A DNA stretch of 64,000 nt. Origin: Mesostigma viride. Its lineage: Eukaryota > Streptophyta > Mesostigmatophyceae > Mesostigmatales > Mesostigmataceae. Where the stretch lies: assembly GCA_009746045.1 (NCBI GenBank), contig RPFO01000028.1, forward strand, positions 7,501-71,500, given 5' to 3'. Shown here in pieces: positions 12,601-32,425 of the stretch. The first letter of the stretch is position 1. The number at the start of each line of letters is the position of its first letter. The notes under the pieces were generated by a model. The model saw only the letters and a list, made by a program, of their open reading frames with translations. It did not search any database and was not told where the DNA came from. Made by a program: the position numbers and the translations under genes.

Positions 12601-13728
12601 CTGGCCGGGCTGTGGGCGCCGCACGACAACACCTCGCTCGCCAACTTTGTGCCCAGGGCGTTCCAGGGGGGTGTCCTGGGCCTGTCCATCTTGTCAGGGA
12701 TGGGAGCCGCGTCAGGCGGCATGCGTCCATCCCTGCGCACGCCCGTGCTGGCGGTCATACTGGCACTGCTCATGGAGTTTGGGGTATCCCGCGCGTTTGA
12801 CGACCTCGTGCGGTCATCGCCGCAAGAGCACTTCTCCACCACGGCCCACCTGTGGGGCCTGTGGGCGCTGGCCTTCAACCAGCTGCTGCTGTGGCTGTGT
12901 GTTGGCTTGTGGCGCAGCCACACACGCCGGGAGGGTCCCAGTTACCGAAATGGTGGTGTTGTGCTCTTGCTACTGGCCGCTGGCACGGTGCAATTCCTGC
13001 TCCCCATTCTCTTCGCATTGCTGTGGCCCCCGGCTTCAGCGGCGGGTGTTCGTGGGATGTGGTTTGGTCCCTGGGGCATGCACCAGTTGGGCTGGGAGCC
13101 ACTGGGACCGCGCGTTCTCACTTCTGCTTTGCCCTTTGCCATCGGGTATGCGTACAACAGCCAGATCACTCGCCTGGTGCACACGGTTCGGTCGCATGTG
13201 TGGCTTCGCGTGGCGCTGGCAGCCATCTTTGTGCAACTCACGGTTCGATCCACGTTCTTCCTCGACATCCTCTCGGGGCTGGACCTGCGTTCCAGCGAGG
13301 CAGCGCGTTTCGCCACCGTCGCGGACGTGATGGCCACGTGGGAGCTCGGGTTGTGGTGGCGGGAGTGGCCGCTGAGGGTGCTGGGCTACATGGGTGCGCT
13401 AGCCGAGGATATGGTGATGGCCTTTGCGATGCTGGCCATTATGCCAGCGCTGGATGGCACGGTCACCAGGTTTGGTAGGGCCTCCCTGCCCATCTATCTT
13501 TTCCATCCCCATGTGTTGAGGCTGATGGAACCGTTCTCGTTCTGGTTGCTGCGCCAGGTGTCCTCCAACATGCCGCTCACAGTCATGTTGGAGGTCCTCC
13601 TGCCGCTCAGCTCCACGGTATGCCTGTGCCTCGCTTTTGCTGCGATGCAGCGGAGGGCACTGGGCGTCGGGAAGACTGTCCTCGGTCTGTCCATGGTGCT
13701 GCATGTCTTAAAGCGGGCTCTTGTGTAA
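679..13728 (+). CDS. Multimodular nonribosomal peptide synthetase with C-terminal membrane acyltransferase-like domain
   Basis: A 4,349-aa intronless ORF predicted to assemble a short peptide on thiolation (T) domains. Order: residues ~70-385 resemble AAE3-type acyl-CoA ligases but lack the phosphate-loop lysine and the C-terminal subdomain; T0 (Ser502 in FGMSLAAT); C1 ~575-1010 (HHSVGDG at 715); A1 ~1050-1545 (FTSGTTGRPKG ~1204, Lys1528); T1 (Ser1584); C2 ~1652-2090 (HHSVSDG at 1792); A2 ~2127-2620; T2 (Ser2661); C3 ~2729-3165 (HH at 2869); A3 ~3200-3770 (FSSGSSGVPKG at 3368, Lys3756); T3 (Ser3827 in GGNSLVAV); then several hydrophobic spans ~3940-4349 ending near GRASLPIYLFHPHVL, as in the acyltransferase-3 family. 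No thioesterase or reductase end is seen. My pocket readings by alignment to GrsA are DAAVCGGVFK (A1), DVAVCGGVFK (A2) and VDLVISLGDK (A3). Lack of introns and bacterial-style architecture suggest horizontal origin, which is inference. Confidence 0.93.
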   Translation: MDLPGNQSVKPANSGTWTLNNVASLVSPPFLKTRAADDVDRLRGTANSLPCLLLNRACNVTTSNPRSEAAVERAISVDNICRSDLTRLSTAFCECLVAASVLPGEVVTICMPNVAEFAPAFLGTAFARAIAAPLDPACPPREFEFSISASGSRVLVLVAGDVRTQELQGIAQRMGMSVCCVKLEIEPQAMGGKEACHLHTSWLSRAEPWPHAENNALSSGMHPIERLCSEDDVVLLLQMPSMANGEPMLERVTHGQLVRHAVRLAELYDLTRHDTTMLLMPFSHAGGLVATFLASFVAGCPVLVPRLADAPSLFSLIARHRISWYAAAPALHHMLLEQAEAHPEQLWPAGQLRFVCSLGGSLDAAQMARMNALLRARVVTLPSQCAGLLQLPEASTQVAVPVDAAGNERPHPPHAHVAGNPAARVSSACRGLDTHSSGRTTLTEEAAANVEKDPLGCPAEELGGQVGPRDVLEARLQEIVQDLLGASQPVSVLANFFHFGMSLAATVRLASVIGQQFRDVIPGADCMQVATVLTHASIAGLAEALRQGCGTRPALASEQTQSIHHGQPSPRSHSSPVSFGQEQMLALHELDPTSPAYNMSIWWSVAGHVDVNRLRQSIQVVVGRHDVLRCIFASNPDVPPGHLGTGCQLAVPAADFTVPCKVWDCRREPGKAGQAKDELLQAWAARPFDLYSGPLLRVLLLIKSDVAASLVVSMHHSVGDGPSRELLGRELSECYSALSEGRPPCLPLLPVQYSDYALWQRRWLEESGEMAAQLTYWKGHLADVPQLLELPTDKPRPRVQSFAGGSVHVRLDEGLVQGLRAVGAQHGATFLMVLTALWAALLGRCSQQDRVVVGTPWNGRSKAEVQHLIGYFINPLALCVDVDGALPFSRIVQHVRDVVLTAMEHADAPFHKVVEAVGSTGVVGHNPIFQSMVVPNDFADGNPLPLGSDCLLHPQFVQQGSSTSKVDVSLVLTGDPGSADQLLLLEYRTDLWCEASMQRLGQQLVCLASSAVASPETPVGRLPMMTEAERRRVVEEWNATDTAFACAGKCLHELFDEQVSSTPDHVAVETGTERVTYRELQQRADALACCLRDAGMVVGGRVGLCLKGCAEMVVGMLAILKAGCAYVPLDPEYPAERAQGMLEDADVSILLTRPYQPPTWGADTFGHLKQLEVPLTPAYAPDLPAQKRVIHRKVFPTDLAYVLFTSGTTGRPKGVMVEHRNVCNLVACVIDRWQLDGSSRVLQLANPSFDASVAEVFGTLAAGGTLVVHPPGSDLQDSLRHATCAFVVPSVLSVFNPAHFPGLSTICIGGEMVPLHMATSWAAGRRCLNGYGPTECCVFATMGQMIAEDQSVSIGGPLPNVRAYVLDAYLQPTPIGVPGELYIGGAGVARGYANRDDLTKEKFLDNPFAAGRLYRTGDLARWLPDGRLQCLGRVDRQVKLSGVRIELGEVEGVLEACPGVAKAVAILQDVGRSTDNPGLSRKHLVAYVCPANVQVDALMEAAQRKLPSYMVPSAVVALERFPVTISGKVDSRALPPVDLSTSGGREYVAPRNVYEARVQAVCQDVLGVASLSVLASFHKFGINSLMAMALVHQMRERLAEFPGAGEGLRVTTVLSHPSVAELAAAMTCGRQVTRAHAVEPPLQPFHGDMPTGILPPVSYGQEQMLALHELDPTSPAYNMGLWWSVVGHVDVDILRQSMQVVVGRHEALRTHYAMPAIQAAFQGAPGAVQVVVPPGDFVLPFEVVDAGDGDQGLWAALHKEASTPFDPYTGPLVRCLLVKRGDRSSALMVNMHHSVSDGLSGVLLMRELCHSYSSILKGGELCLPPLPVQYSDYALWQRRWLEESGEMAAQLEYWKVQLADTPQLLELPTDKPRPRVQSFKGYRLEFTLERRVVQVLKKLARDCGATFFMVMLTLWAALLGRWSRQDKVVVGTPWNGRNKSEVQHLIGYFINPLALCVDVDGTLPFSLMVQHVRDVVLGAMEHAEAPFHKVVEAVGATGSVSGNPIFQSMIMPNEMVGMTELALGPDARIIPGRHIKRHGSSKVDVSLALCGESQTGNLTLLLEYRTDLWCEASMQRLGQQLVCLASSAVASPETPVGRLPMMTEAERRRVVEEWNATDTAFACAGRCLHELFDEQVSRTPDHVAVETGTERVTYRELQQRADALACCLRDAGVVVGGRVGLCLKGCAEMVVGMLAILKAGCAYVPLDPEYPAERAQGMLEDADVSILLTRPYQPPTWGADTFGHLKQLEVPLTPAYAPDLPAQKRVIHRKVFPTDLAYVLFTSGTTGRPKGVMVEHRNVCNLVACVIDRCQLDGSSRVLQLTSPSFDVSVAEVFGTLAAGGTLVVHPPGSDLQDSLRHATCAFVVPSVLSVFNPAHFPGLSTICIGGEMVPLHMATSWAAGRRCLNGYGPTECCVFATMGQMIAEDQSVSIGGPLPNVRAYVLDAYLQPTPIGVPGELYIGGAGVARGYANRDDLTKEKFLDNPFAAGRLYRTGDLARWLPDGRLQCLGRLDRQVKLSGVRIELGEVEGVLEACPGVAKAVAILQDVGRSTDNPGLSRKHLVAYVCPANVQVDALMEAAQRKLPSYMVPSAVVALERFPVTISGKVDSRALPPVDLSTSGGREYVAPRNVYEARVQAVCQDVLGVASLSVLASFHKFGINSLMAMALVHQMRERLAEFPGAGEGLRVTTVLSHPSVAELAAAMTCGRQVTRAHAVEPPLQPFHGDMPTGILPPVSYGQEQMLALHELDPTSPAYNMGLWWSVVGHVDVDILRQSMQVVVGRHEALRTHYAMPAMQAAFQGAPGAVQVVVPPGDFVLPFEVVDAGDGDQGLWAALHKEASTPFDPYTGPLVRCLLVKRGDRSSALMVNMHHSVSDGLSGVLLMRELCHSYSSILKGGELCLPLLPVQYSDYALWQRRWLEESGEMAAQLEYWKVQLADAPRLLELPTDKPRPRVQSFKGDRLEFTLERRVVQVLKKLARDCGATFFMVMLTLWAALLGRWSRQDKVVVGTPWNGRNKSEVQHLIGYFINPLALCVDVDGTLPFSLMVQHVRDVVLGAMEHAEAPFHKVVEAVGATGSVSGNPIFQSMIMPNEMVGMTELALGPDARIIPGRHIKRHGSSKVDVSLALCGESQTGNLTLLLEYRTDLWCESSMQRLGQQLVCLASSAVASPETPVGRLPMMTEAERMQLIESSQLKQWLQAPPSPLTLCDLWDCQVATRPADMAARCQEVALSFSQLDGAAGLLSAALAASGVGAEMRVAIVMERSLLILAAMLGVLKAGACYVSLDPANPPAYLASLLDAASITAILWDRAVCGRLQGMAGLEQTTCFVVDDLVADASTASGTGGGRGLNQDFSVGPFIHADQAAICLFSSGSSGVPKGVELTHRALVAKLEGYWAACPFAPGEACLARTTVSFVDHTLEILGSLLHGVPVVLATAQEARDPASLLHVVASAHVTRLVVVPSLLQAMLADTQEDERVRATWREGPLSLVISSGEPLPLSLAQAFLAAAGDHCQLVNLYGSTETCGDATWAPVTRAMVAAGHVTVGHPLLRAVTLVLDDHGQLAPPGVPGELCVGGGVVARGYLHQPELTASRFTRIPIGDLLGGDAAALPASRFPQHPVSDMFTPSPDEAASGKDDRPSLVLYRTGDCARLLPCGDLALMGRLDHQVKVRGVRLELGFVEQAMARLPGVAAAGAVLVPATQQGLADAAGHDTLVAVVSPRRLLPEALLAALGQQLPQYALPARILCEDELPRLISGKLDRRKLLAMAAAEMAEMRRVGTGGGGREAPTSHAAVRMDPLEAKLAALWGKVLRLPSVSVFDDFFNIGGNSLVAVQLQRELAREMVRDPALAPLASGDRHLSVFSHRTISSMAAEAASALGRTAGRGASGTSDNGHAFRGAAAASSLMFRPQSLFALLLGPASSSSGAEPATSGEEHALSGVLEVVTSNLRFLWSFSVVMLHFGHCGGQNLRCFQNTQLAGLWAPHDNTSLANFVPRAFQGGVLGLSILSGMGAASGGMRPSLRTPVLAVILALLMEFGVSRAFDDLVRSSPQEHFSTTAHLWGLWALAFNQLLLWLCVGLWRSHTRREGPSYRNGGVVLLLLAAGTVQFLLPILFALLWPPASAAGVRGMWFGPWGMHQLGWEPLGPRVLTSALPFAIGYAYNSQITRLVHTVRSHVWLRVALAAIFVQLTVRSTFFLDILSGLDLRSSEAARFATVADVMATWELGLWWREWPLRVLGYMGALAEDMVMAFAMLAIMPALDGTVTRFGRASLPIYLFHPHVLRLMEPFSFWLLRQVSSNMPLTVMLEVLLPLSSTVCLCLAFAAMQRRALGVGKTVLGLSMVLHVLKRALV
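3634..10231 (+). repeat. Two 3,231-bp tandem copies of an NRPS module segment
   Basis: From the end of C1 onward the sequence repeats at an exact 3,231-bp offset (1,077 codons, in frame). A1-T1-C2 is repeated as A2-T2-C3 with only scattered substitutions. Similarity stops after the end of C3 near 10,231, where a different A domain begins. C1 (575-1010) is clearly more diverged from C2 and C3. The frame-preserving offset and near identity indicate a recent duplication or ongoing homogenisation. Confidence 0.95.
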
Positions 13729-13847
13729 TTTTTCTCTGTTTATACAGGGTGTCAACTGTTGTTAGCAGGCAGCAACTGCTAGGCAGCAGCAGCATACTGC
13801 AGCGGTAATGTACTGGACGCAAAGCGCATGAGTCCTGGGCCAGGGCA

Positions 13848-13852
13848 TGTAA
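13848..13852 (+). terminator. Candidate TGTAA polyadenylation signal of the NRPS
   Basis: TGTAA lies 120 bp after the NRPS stop codon. UGUAA is the usual poly(A) signal in chlorophyte green algae. The motif is short and could occur by chance. Confidence 0.35.
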
Positions 13853-14384
13853 ATATCGCTCCGTGTCAGGGGCAAATTAGGGAATATGTTGATTTACCGG
13901 GGGTTAGTTCGCAGACATTGTACATATGCTGCTTGGCTAGCTGCAAATTAGCTCGTTGTCCAGCCATCCCATGCATGTACAACAAAACTGACTGGTTGTT
14001 GTGCATGTGCACAAGCAGCCTAACCCAGCTAGACACACATTAACTTGACCAACAGGCATGATGCAGTGAACCGGCGCCCCCATGTAGATATTGGTGCTCT
14101 GACGTAGCACCATGGCTGGCCGGCCCTTTTTATGTTGCAGCTCCCGCATATTTGCATGCGGTTGTAGCATAGCTTAGCATAGCACAGCATCATTGCTAAA
14201 CAGAACTCCAAGAAAGAAAAAAGGCCTTCCTCTAGAGCATACATGTGAAACCTTGTCACCCAAGGAATAGTGCCCAACTAGCCTCTTACATTGTATCGTG
14301 GATTGAGATGCGTACATGTTTTGGGCCCGGCCGCTAGTCTATATTTGGCTGCACTAAATAATAATTGCAAAGCATGGAGCATGT

Positions 14385-14424
14385 ATCAAGGAGACAACCA
14401 GCGCAGGCCAGAAATCGGGAGAAT
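14385..14424. repeat. Dispersed 40-bp repeat, copy 1
   Basis: Begins ATCAAGGAGACAACCAGCGC and ends GGCCAGAAATCGGGAGAAT. Near-identical copies are at about 31715-31754, 50925-50964 and 51576-51615. A shorter, diverged copy is at about 25568-25609. It sits immediately before the large tetranucleotide array. Confidence 0.85.
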
Positions 14425-14433
14425 GTATATGCG

Positions 14434-14954
14434 CCCACCCACCCACCCATCCATCCATCCATCCATCATATCCATCGATCCATCCATCCATCCATCCATC
14501 CATCCATCCATCCACCCACCCACCCACCCACCCACCCACCCACCCACCCACCCACCCACCCACCCACCCACCCACCACCCACCCACCCACCCACCCACCC
14601 ACCCACCCACCCACCCACCCACCCACCCACCCACCCACCCACCCACCCACCCACCCACCCACCCACCCACCCACCCACCCACCCACCCACCCACCCACCC
14701 ACCCACCCACCCACCCACCCACCCACCCACCCACCCACCCACCCACCCACCCACCCACCCACCCACCCACCCACCCACCCACCCACCCACCCACCCACCC
14801 ACCCACCCACCCACCCACCCACCCACCCACCCACCCACCCACCCACCCACCCACCCACCCACCCACCCACCCACCCACCCACCCACCCACCCACCCACCC
14901 ACCCATCCATCCATCCATCCATCCATCCATCCATCCATCCATCCATCCATCCAT
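14434..14954. repeat. Compound tetranucleotide array (CATC/CCCA)n
   Basis: A block of about 390 bp of (CCCA)n at roughly 14511-14904 is flanked on both sides by (CATC)n. It is open in several frames on both strands, but the translations are only repeats of two to four residues and are not treated as genes. Confidence 0.97.
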
Positions 14955-14955
14955 C

Positions 14956-15008
14956 GATCCGTGACTCCCCAACGGGAGCACTAGTCTAATTAATTAATTA
15001 ATTAATTA
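14956..15008 (+). repeat. Retroelement 3' end: hairpin plus (TTAA)n tail
   Basis: GTGACTCCCCAACGGGAGCAC forms a small stem-loop (GACTCCC/GGGAGCAC) and is followed by five or so TTAA units. The same module in the same or opposite orientation recurs at 31795-31850, 36414-36465, 36698-36750 and 42222-42250. The remaining intergenic stretch 15009-15613 shows nothing recognisable. Confidence 0.7.
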
Positions 15009-15613
15009 TCTATCCTAGTTACATGGTTGTGGGCACGGCCGGCCTGAATCGCTATGAATGCCAGACGCGGTCACACGCGGAGCCCCCACAGACTTGGGGG
15101 TGGTCTCCTTCATCACTACTTGCCATCTATCCTTGCGTACCATCTGCCTCCATATTACAGACAAACCAGGAGGCTGCCCGGGTGTTCACGAGCCCGTCAC
15201 GTCTAGTGTAGCACATGTCCAAGCCGAGTCTATCACGAAAAGTCCACGGGTGGCGGCCCTGCCGCGCGCGGCCTGGGGCACGCCAGGACATATGATGGCG
15301 ATAGTTGTCTTAAAATCATGTTATCAATATTTTTTAAAAGGACGGTACAAGTAGTTGTTGTGAATACCTGAGGCACTTGCCTCAGAAGATGCTATGAAAA
15401 GTACAAAGCGCCATAAGTGAGAAATGGATATATCAAGTGGTAATGGGATATATACAGCCCTCTGGGTAAGTGGAAAAAAATACTGGAGCGCAGCCAATCA
15501 AGTGCCACGATCGCTCCAATGGTAGCTAGCATAGTTCTTCACAGCTGGTGTAGCACTACCCCGCAAATGCAGCGCATTCCAACTGGTGAGCACCGCAGTT
15601 GCGAGAGCTATGC

Positions 15614-28107
<12,494 letters not shown>

Positions 28108-28771
28108 GGTGGACGAGCGCAGAACACGATAGCCGGATATAGCTCCGCGCGGAAGAAATGATTTCAATATCGAAGCCGTGATGGATGGTTAGCCTATAGA
28201 CGCACTGCAGAATTTGCACATGCAAGGTAGGCTACCATAAGCCCGGATATATTACGACGCAGTCGACGCTGGAGTGAGCACGTTTTACTTGGTTGGGTTC
28301 GTCGGTCATGGCGCACCAGTTTTTCCGTCTTATGACGCTCCCTAACTGACGTGGACCGTCATCCATAGGAAAATTCCGCACAACAACACTCGGAATCCCG
28401 GGAGTTCTAAACAGGTCGAGAACCGCCCGTATTCCTTTCCGAATCGCCCAGAACCGCCCAGAATACCGCTTGAATTGCAGCCCCTTCTCAGGTCCTTATC
28501 AGCACCCTAGTCAGACCCAAAATATTTTTCAAGGGGCTAAACGATTGCTACCTGGGGTGGTTCGCCATGACGTCCCTCCCTACGTTTGTCGGGCCGGCGC
28601 GGCACTGCAGCAGGTAGTAGCTACCGTATGTGCAACTTGCAGCCCGAAAGATCCAGGAAAAGCAATCCGGCGACCCGTGATGCAGGGTCGGGTAGGCCGC
28701 CGCCGTCGGCACTCCCCCACATAAGCAAGGGCGTGAACACAGGCTCGGTCTCTTTGACCAACGCTGGAGCC
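28108..28771. promoter_or_regulatory. Divergent intergenic region between ClpB and RPS8
   Basis: 664 bp separate the two start codons, which point away from each other, so both promoters and 5' UTRs must lie here. I see no canonical TATA box or clear heat-shock elements that I would call. The alternative upstream ClpB start at 28167 would be TTG, so the ATG at 28107 is preferred. Confidence 0.5.
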
Positions 28772-31053
28772 ATGGGTACGTCAATGGCTGCCGCCGTAGG
28801 ATATTCCGGGATTAAGGCCATGGATAGTGTCATGTATTTCCACGGTTCAGATTTCTTTACATTTCCTCGTTCGCGTGAATAGTTTATGCGATAGCAGCTG
28901 TGAAAGCTGATGAGGTAGAATGCAGAATTAGTGGGGGGAGGGGTAAGTAGAGGGTGGAGGCTTGGGCAGTCTTTCCCGGGCGTTTTCGAGTAAGCTTCGC
29001 GCGTATTGAAGCTTTTCTACGTTTGGCATTCATGCGAATCACGCCATTGCAGGTATCACCCGTGACTCGGTTCACAAGAGGCGTTTGACGGGTGGGAAGC
29101 AGAAGAAATGGCGAAAGAAGAGAAAGTAAGCCGATCTCCTTACATCGGTCACCTTCCCTCGCAATATACGCTGTTTCTTTTGTGATGGAAGTATGCTGGA
29201 CATTTTCTGAGACATCCTGCCCTCCTGTTGCTTGCTGTGGATCCTCAGGTATGAGCTCGGTCGCCAGGCCGCCAACACCAAATTGGTGGTTGGCGCCAAG
29301 GTCGTCCGACCAGTCAGGGTCCGCGGTGGGAACCTTAAGTTCCGTGCCCTGCGCATGGACCATGGAAGCTACTCGTGGGGAAGCGAGTCGGTTTCCCGCA
29401 AGGTATGCTGCTTGCTTTTGCGTGGGCGACTGTCACTGCCATCATGGCATGGTTGCGGTCTACAGTGGACGCTTTGATATTAGCCGCTTGCACTTCTCCA
29501 GGTGCTGATGGTTGCTCTGGACCTTGGTCACTGCCCTTGCTTGTGTGCAGGCCCGTATCTTGGATGTCGCCTACAACGCGTCCAACAACGAGTTGGTCCG
29601 CACGCAGATGCTCGTGAAGAACGCCATTATTCAAATCGATGCTGCCCCCTTTAAGCAATGGTACCAGCAGCATTACGGGGTGGAGATCGGGAAGAAGAAG
29701 AAGAAGGGATCTGAGGTAATTTTTCACGTGCAGGGTGTGTTCTGAGTTTTCTTTATGCAGAGTGCACATCTTAAACTTTTTGATTTCCCTAATGTCTCCA
29801 ATTTTTCTTTTGCATGCCAGCATAGGTCAAGGATCTAGAAGACATTCTCTGAAATGGCTCATGTTGAGTCTGTCCACCCCAGGATTTAGAGAAGTGTGCT
29901 TGTTTATACAGCGCCCTTCTAGTACAGTTGACATTATGTTTTCTGCCGAATTGATGCGATAGGGGTACCTGGCACAGTGCCCAAAATATAGCCAGCGACT
30001 GAAGGACAAACCTCATGTGATAGTGTGCACAGGAGAACCATGCGGATAAGTATATATATTTCACTCTTCTTTTTGTTTTGGTTATGCTTCATTGATGCTT
30101 TCTTTCTGTGAGTTGACTGATTCCGTTTTCATCTCCTATCCTGCTTTCTATCCCTATCTGCAGGAGGAGGTGAAGGAGGACGAGAAGAAGAGCAAGCACG
30201 TGGAGCGCAAGCTGGCCCAGCGCTGCCAGGGGCGCAAGCTGGACCCCCACCTGGATGAGCAGTTCACCGCGGGGCGCCTCTACGCGTGCATCTCTTCCCG
30301 ACCCGGGCAGTGCGGCCGTGTCGACGGGTACGCATGCGGCCCACTTGATGTTGGACTAAAAGCTTGCATTTTCATGATGTTGGCGGGTTTGGTTGAGGGT
30401 GGCAGGATGAGGCTTGGCGCGTGGACATGTTTGCGTACAGTTGTAAAGTGGAAAGCATTAATTGGGTTTCAATTTACCTAGCCTACAGGCTTTCAGGGTT
30501 TGTGAATGGGTTTTGTTCACATCCTTGGCACGCGTTCCTGTTATCACCAGCCCGTGCACCCTGGGTTGGAATAGTAATTGGGTAAGTGATGTAGGTTAAT
30601 GGTTGGCTTGACAGGGAGCGTTGATGCTCCCACTTACCTCTGCTTTTGTGATCGTTCCGTGAGTTTCTCGTTTGCCCTTTTCTGGCATGTAGTACATGTC
30701 TGTCATCGTGGCCCCCCTTGTGGCTTAAGCAAGCTACGTTTGTTTCTTTGCCAGCAGAGCATGCTCTAGAGAGCTTCTCTAGTTTCTTTTAATGTACTCT
30801 GATGTAATTCTGCACATTGGCCTGTTTTGATTGCAAGGTGTATTGTATGCTTCTGGCAGCGCGTTTTGATTGAACTCCCTCCTTGAGTGGTTGATTGCCT
30901 CCTTGTCCTTGTATGCAGCAATCATGCTGGTTGTGTGTATCTCACATATTTACAAAATGTTGCCGTGCCTTGTCCGTGGGCAGATACATCTTGGAAGGGA
31001 AGGAGCTGGAGTTCTACCTGAAGAAGATGCAGAAGAAGAAGACCACCAAGTAG
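28772..31053 (+). CDS. RPS8: 40S ribosomal protein S8 (eS8)
   Basis: Component of the cytosolic small ribosomal subunit. Six exons: 28772-28775, 29053-29125, 29249-29402, 29551-29715, 30164-30327, 30984-31053, totalling 630 nt and 209 aa with all GT-AG junctions in phase. Recognisable eS8 blocks are [74 protein letters not shown] (shortened here to its core), [32 protein letters not shown] and [14 protein letters not shown]. The lysine-rich C-terminus is normal for the family. Exon 1 contributes only ATGG, placing the start codon at a donor site (ATGG|GTACGT). Unlike its neighbours, the gene carries no large satellite arrays. Confidence 0.95.
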
Positions 31054-31178
31054 ACGTTAAACACGAGTTTCTTGCAGGTGTATTCTTTCGTACATAGAGG
31101 CCATGTATTGGCAGCAGAGGGAGCTCTCCACAGTGCCCTCACCGAGGCCAATGAAGTTGTGCTTGCCCTGCGCTTAGC

Positions 31179-31184
31179 AATAAA
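31179..31184 (+). terminator. Candidate AATAAA poly(A) signal of RPS8
   Basis: AATAAA occurs 126 bp after the RPS8 stop codon, with a second ATAAAG-type sequence near 31220. No TGTAA was seen in the same stretch. Confidence 0.4.
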
Positions 31185-31714
31185 GCACAGGTAACTTATT
31201 ACCATTTCTAGTCTTTGAAATAAAGCCAGGAAAAATTTCTCTTGCCTTCAAGCCCTGAGTTTGCTGACACCAGCAGCTTGTGCGGCATTGCGGTCGGTCT
31301 CTTGAGCAAATAAAACCCAAAAATCTCATGTGCGCACAATGCGGACTCCTTATTGTGTGTCACTCTGATGGAGTGCAAAATGGGGTTTTGTGACACATCA
31401 TGTGTCTGGTGTGATTTATGAGACAACACGTACAGGTGATTGCCATTTGCTCGGGATGTCCATGATTGTAAAGACAAGAGAACTGTGACAAGATTATGCC
31501 TTCGAGGCTTGTTGAAGTATATATAGGGACTTGGGTCTGCCTTCAGAAATGTACAAGCTGCTGTGAAGTAGAAGCTACAGGTTGTGAACTGGCGCGCACT
31601 GGATCCCTAGCTTGTTTGGCAGATGTATGCAATCTGTACATGCTGCGATCCATTTTCAGAGTAGGCTATGCTGCTCATGTTCGCAATGAGGACCTGTACC
31701 TCGGCATGCCATAT

Positions 31715-31754
31715 ATCAAGGAGACAACCAACGCAGGCCAGAAATCGGGAGAAT
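31715..31754. repeat. Dispersed 40-bp repeat, copy 2
   Basis: Matches the copy at 14385 with one or two changes (AACGCAGG for AGCGCAGG). It is followed after about 40 bp by an inverted hairpin/TTAA module. Confidence 0.85.
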
Positions 31755-31794
31755 CTGGACAATGGTAGCTCCAGCCTGCCGTTATCTTGTCCGC

Positions 31795-31862
31795 TTAATT
31801 AATTAATTAATTAGACTCGTGCTCCCGTTGGGGAGTCACGGAGCATTAACCCCGATGGATGG
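31795..31862 (-). repeat. Inverted hairpin plus (TTAA)n 3'-end module
   Basis: On the minus strand: a few CATC units, then TCCGTGACTCCCCAACGGGA, GCACGAGT and about five TTAA units. This is the same order as at 14905-15008, in opposite orientation. Confidence 0.7.
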
Positions 31863-31995
31863 ATGGGTGCAAACAGTCCTACCGGTCTAATCTATCTACA
31901 TCGGCTACATACAACATCTATCTAACAGCATTCTAACTACTACATCTATCTAGGCAGCCGCACGCTGCCCTATCTTGTCCGCTTGTTCGAGTGAT

Positions 31996-32252
31996 GAGTA
32001 GTGTAGTTAGGATTTTCTCGATAGCTTAGAGTTAGGATAGTTCGATCACGCGGCTAGCTTCCTCCACCCCATCCATCATGGAATATGTGCTACATGACCT
32101 CCCCACGGAGGCATTAAATTAAAAATTAAATTAAATTATAACATGCCTCCGTGGGGAGGTCATGTAGCACATATTTCATGATGGATGGGGTGGGGGAAGC
32201 CGCGTGATCGAACTATCCTAACTCTATCTAGAAAATCCTAACTGCACTACTC
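31996..32252. repeat. Large palindrome from two tail-to-tail LINE 3' ends
   Basis: The arms at 31996-32113 and 32144-32252 are near-perfect reverse complements around an A/T-rich spacer. Each arm is the 3' UTR of the reverse transcriptase element found intact at 34420-34560. The right arm runs into the last codons of that ORF on the minus strand (to about 32310). A third 3' end, CCACGGAGGCATGTTATAAT, follows at 32312 on the plus strand. Confidence 0.85.
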
Positions 32253-32425
32253 ATCAAAACGCCTCCTCCGCTTGGGGGGAGGTGGCTTGCCCACAGGGTC
32301 GGGCGTGTGTCCACGGAGGCATGTTATAATTTAATTTAATTTAATTTTAATTTTGTTCGAGTCGTTTAGGATGATGAATGGTGATGGAAATGTGTAGCCG
32401 TGTGCATTGAAATTATGGCTGGCTT

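Noticed and set aside
11520-12923. 467-aa minus-strand ORF
   Set aside because: Shadow frame opposite the high-GC NRPS coding strand; no domain, and the opposite strand is clearly coding.
14354-14989. Long open frames such as repeated His-Pro-Pro-Thr or Gly-Gly-Trp-Val
   Set aside because: They are translations of the tetranucleotide array, open in several frames on both strands.
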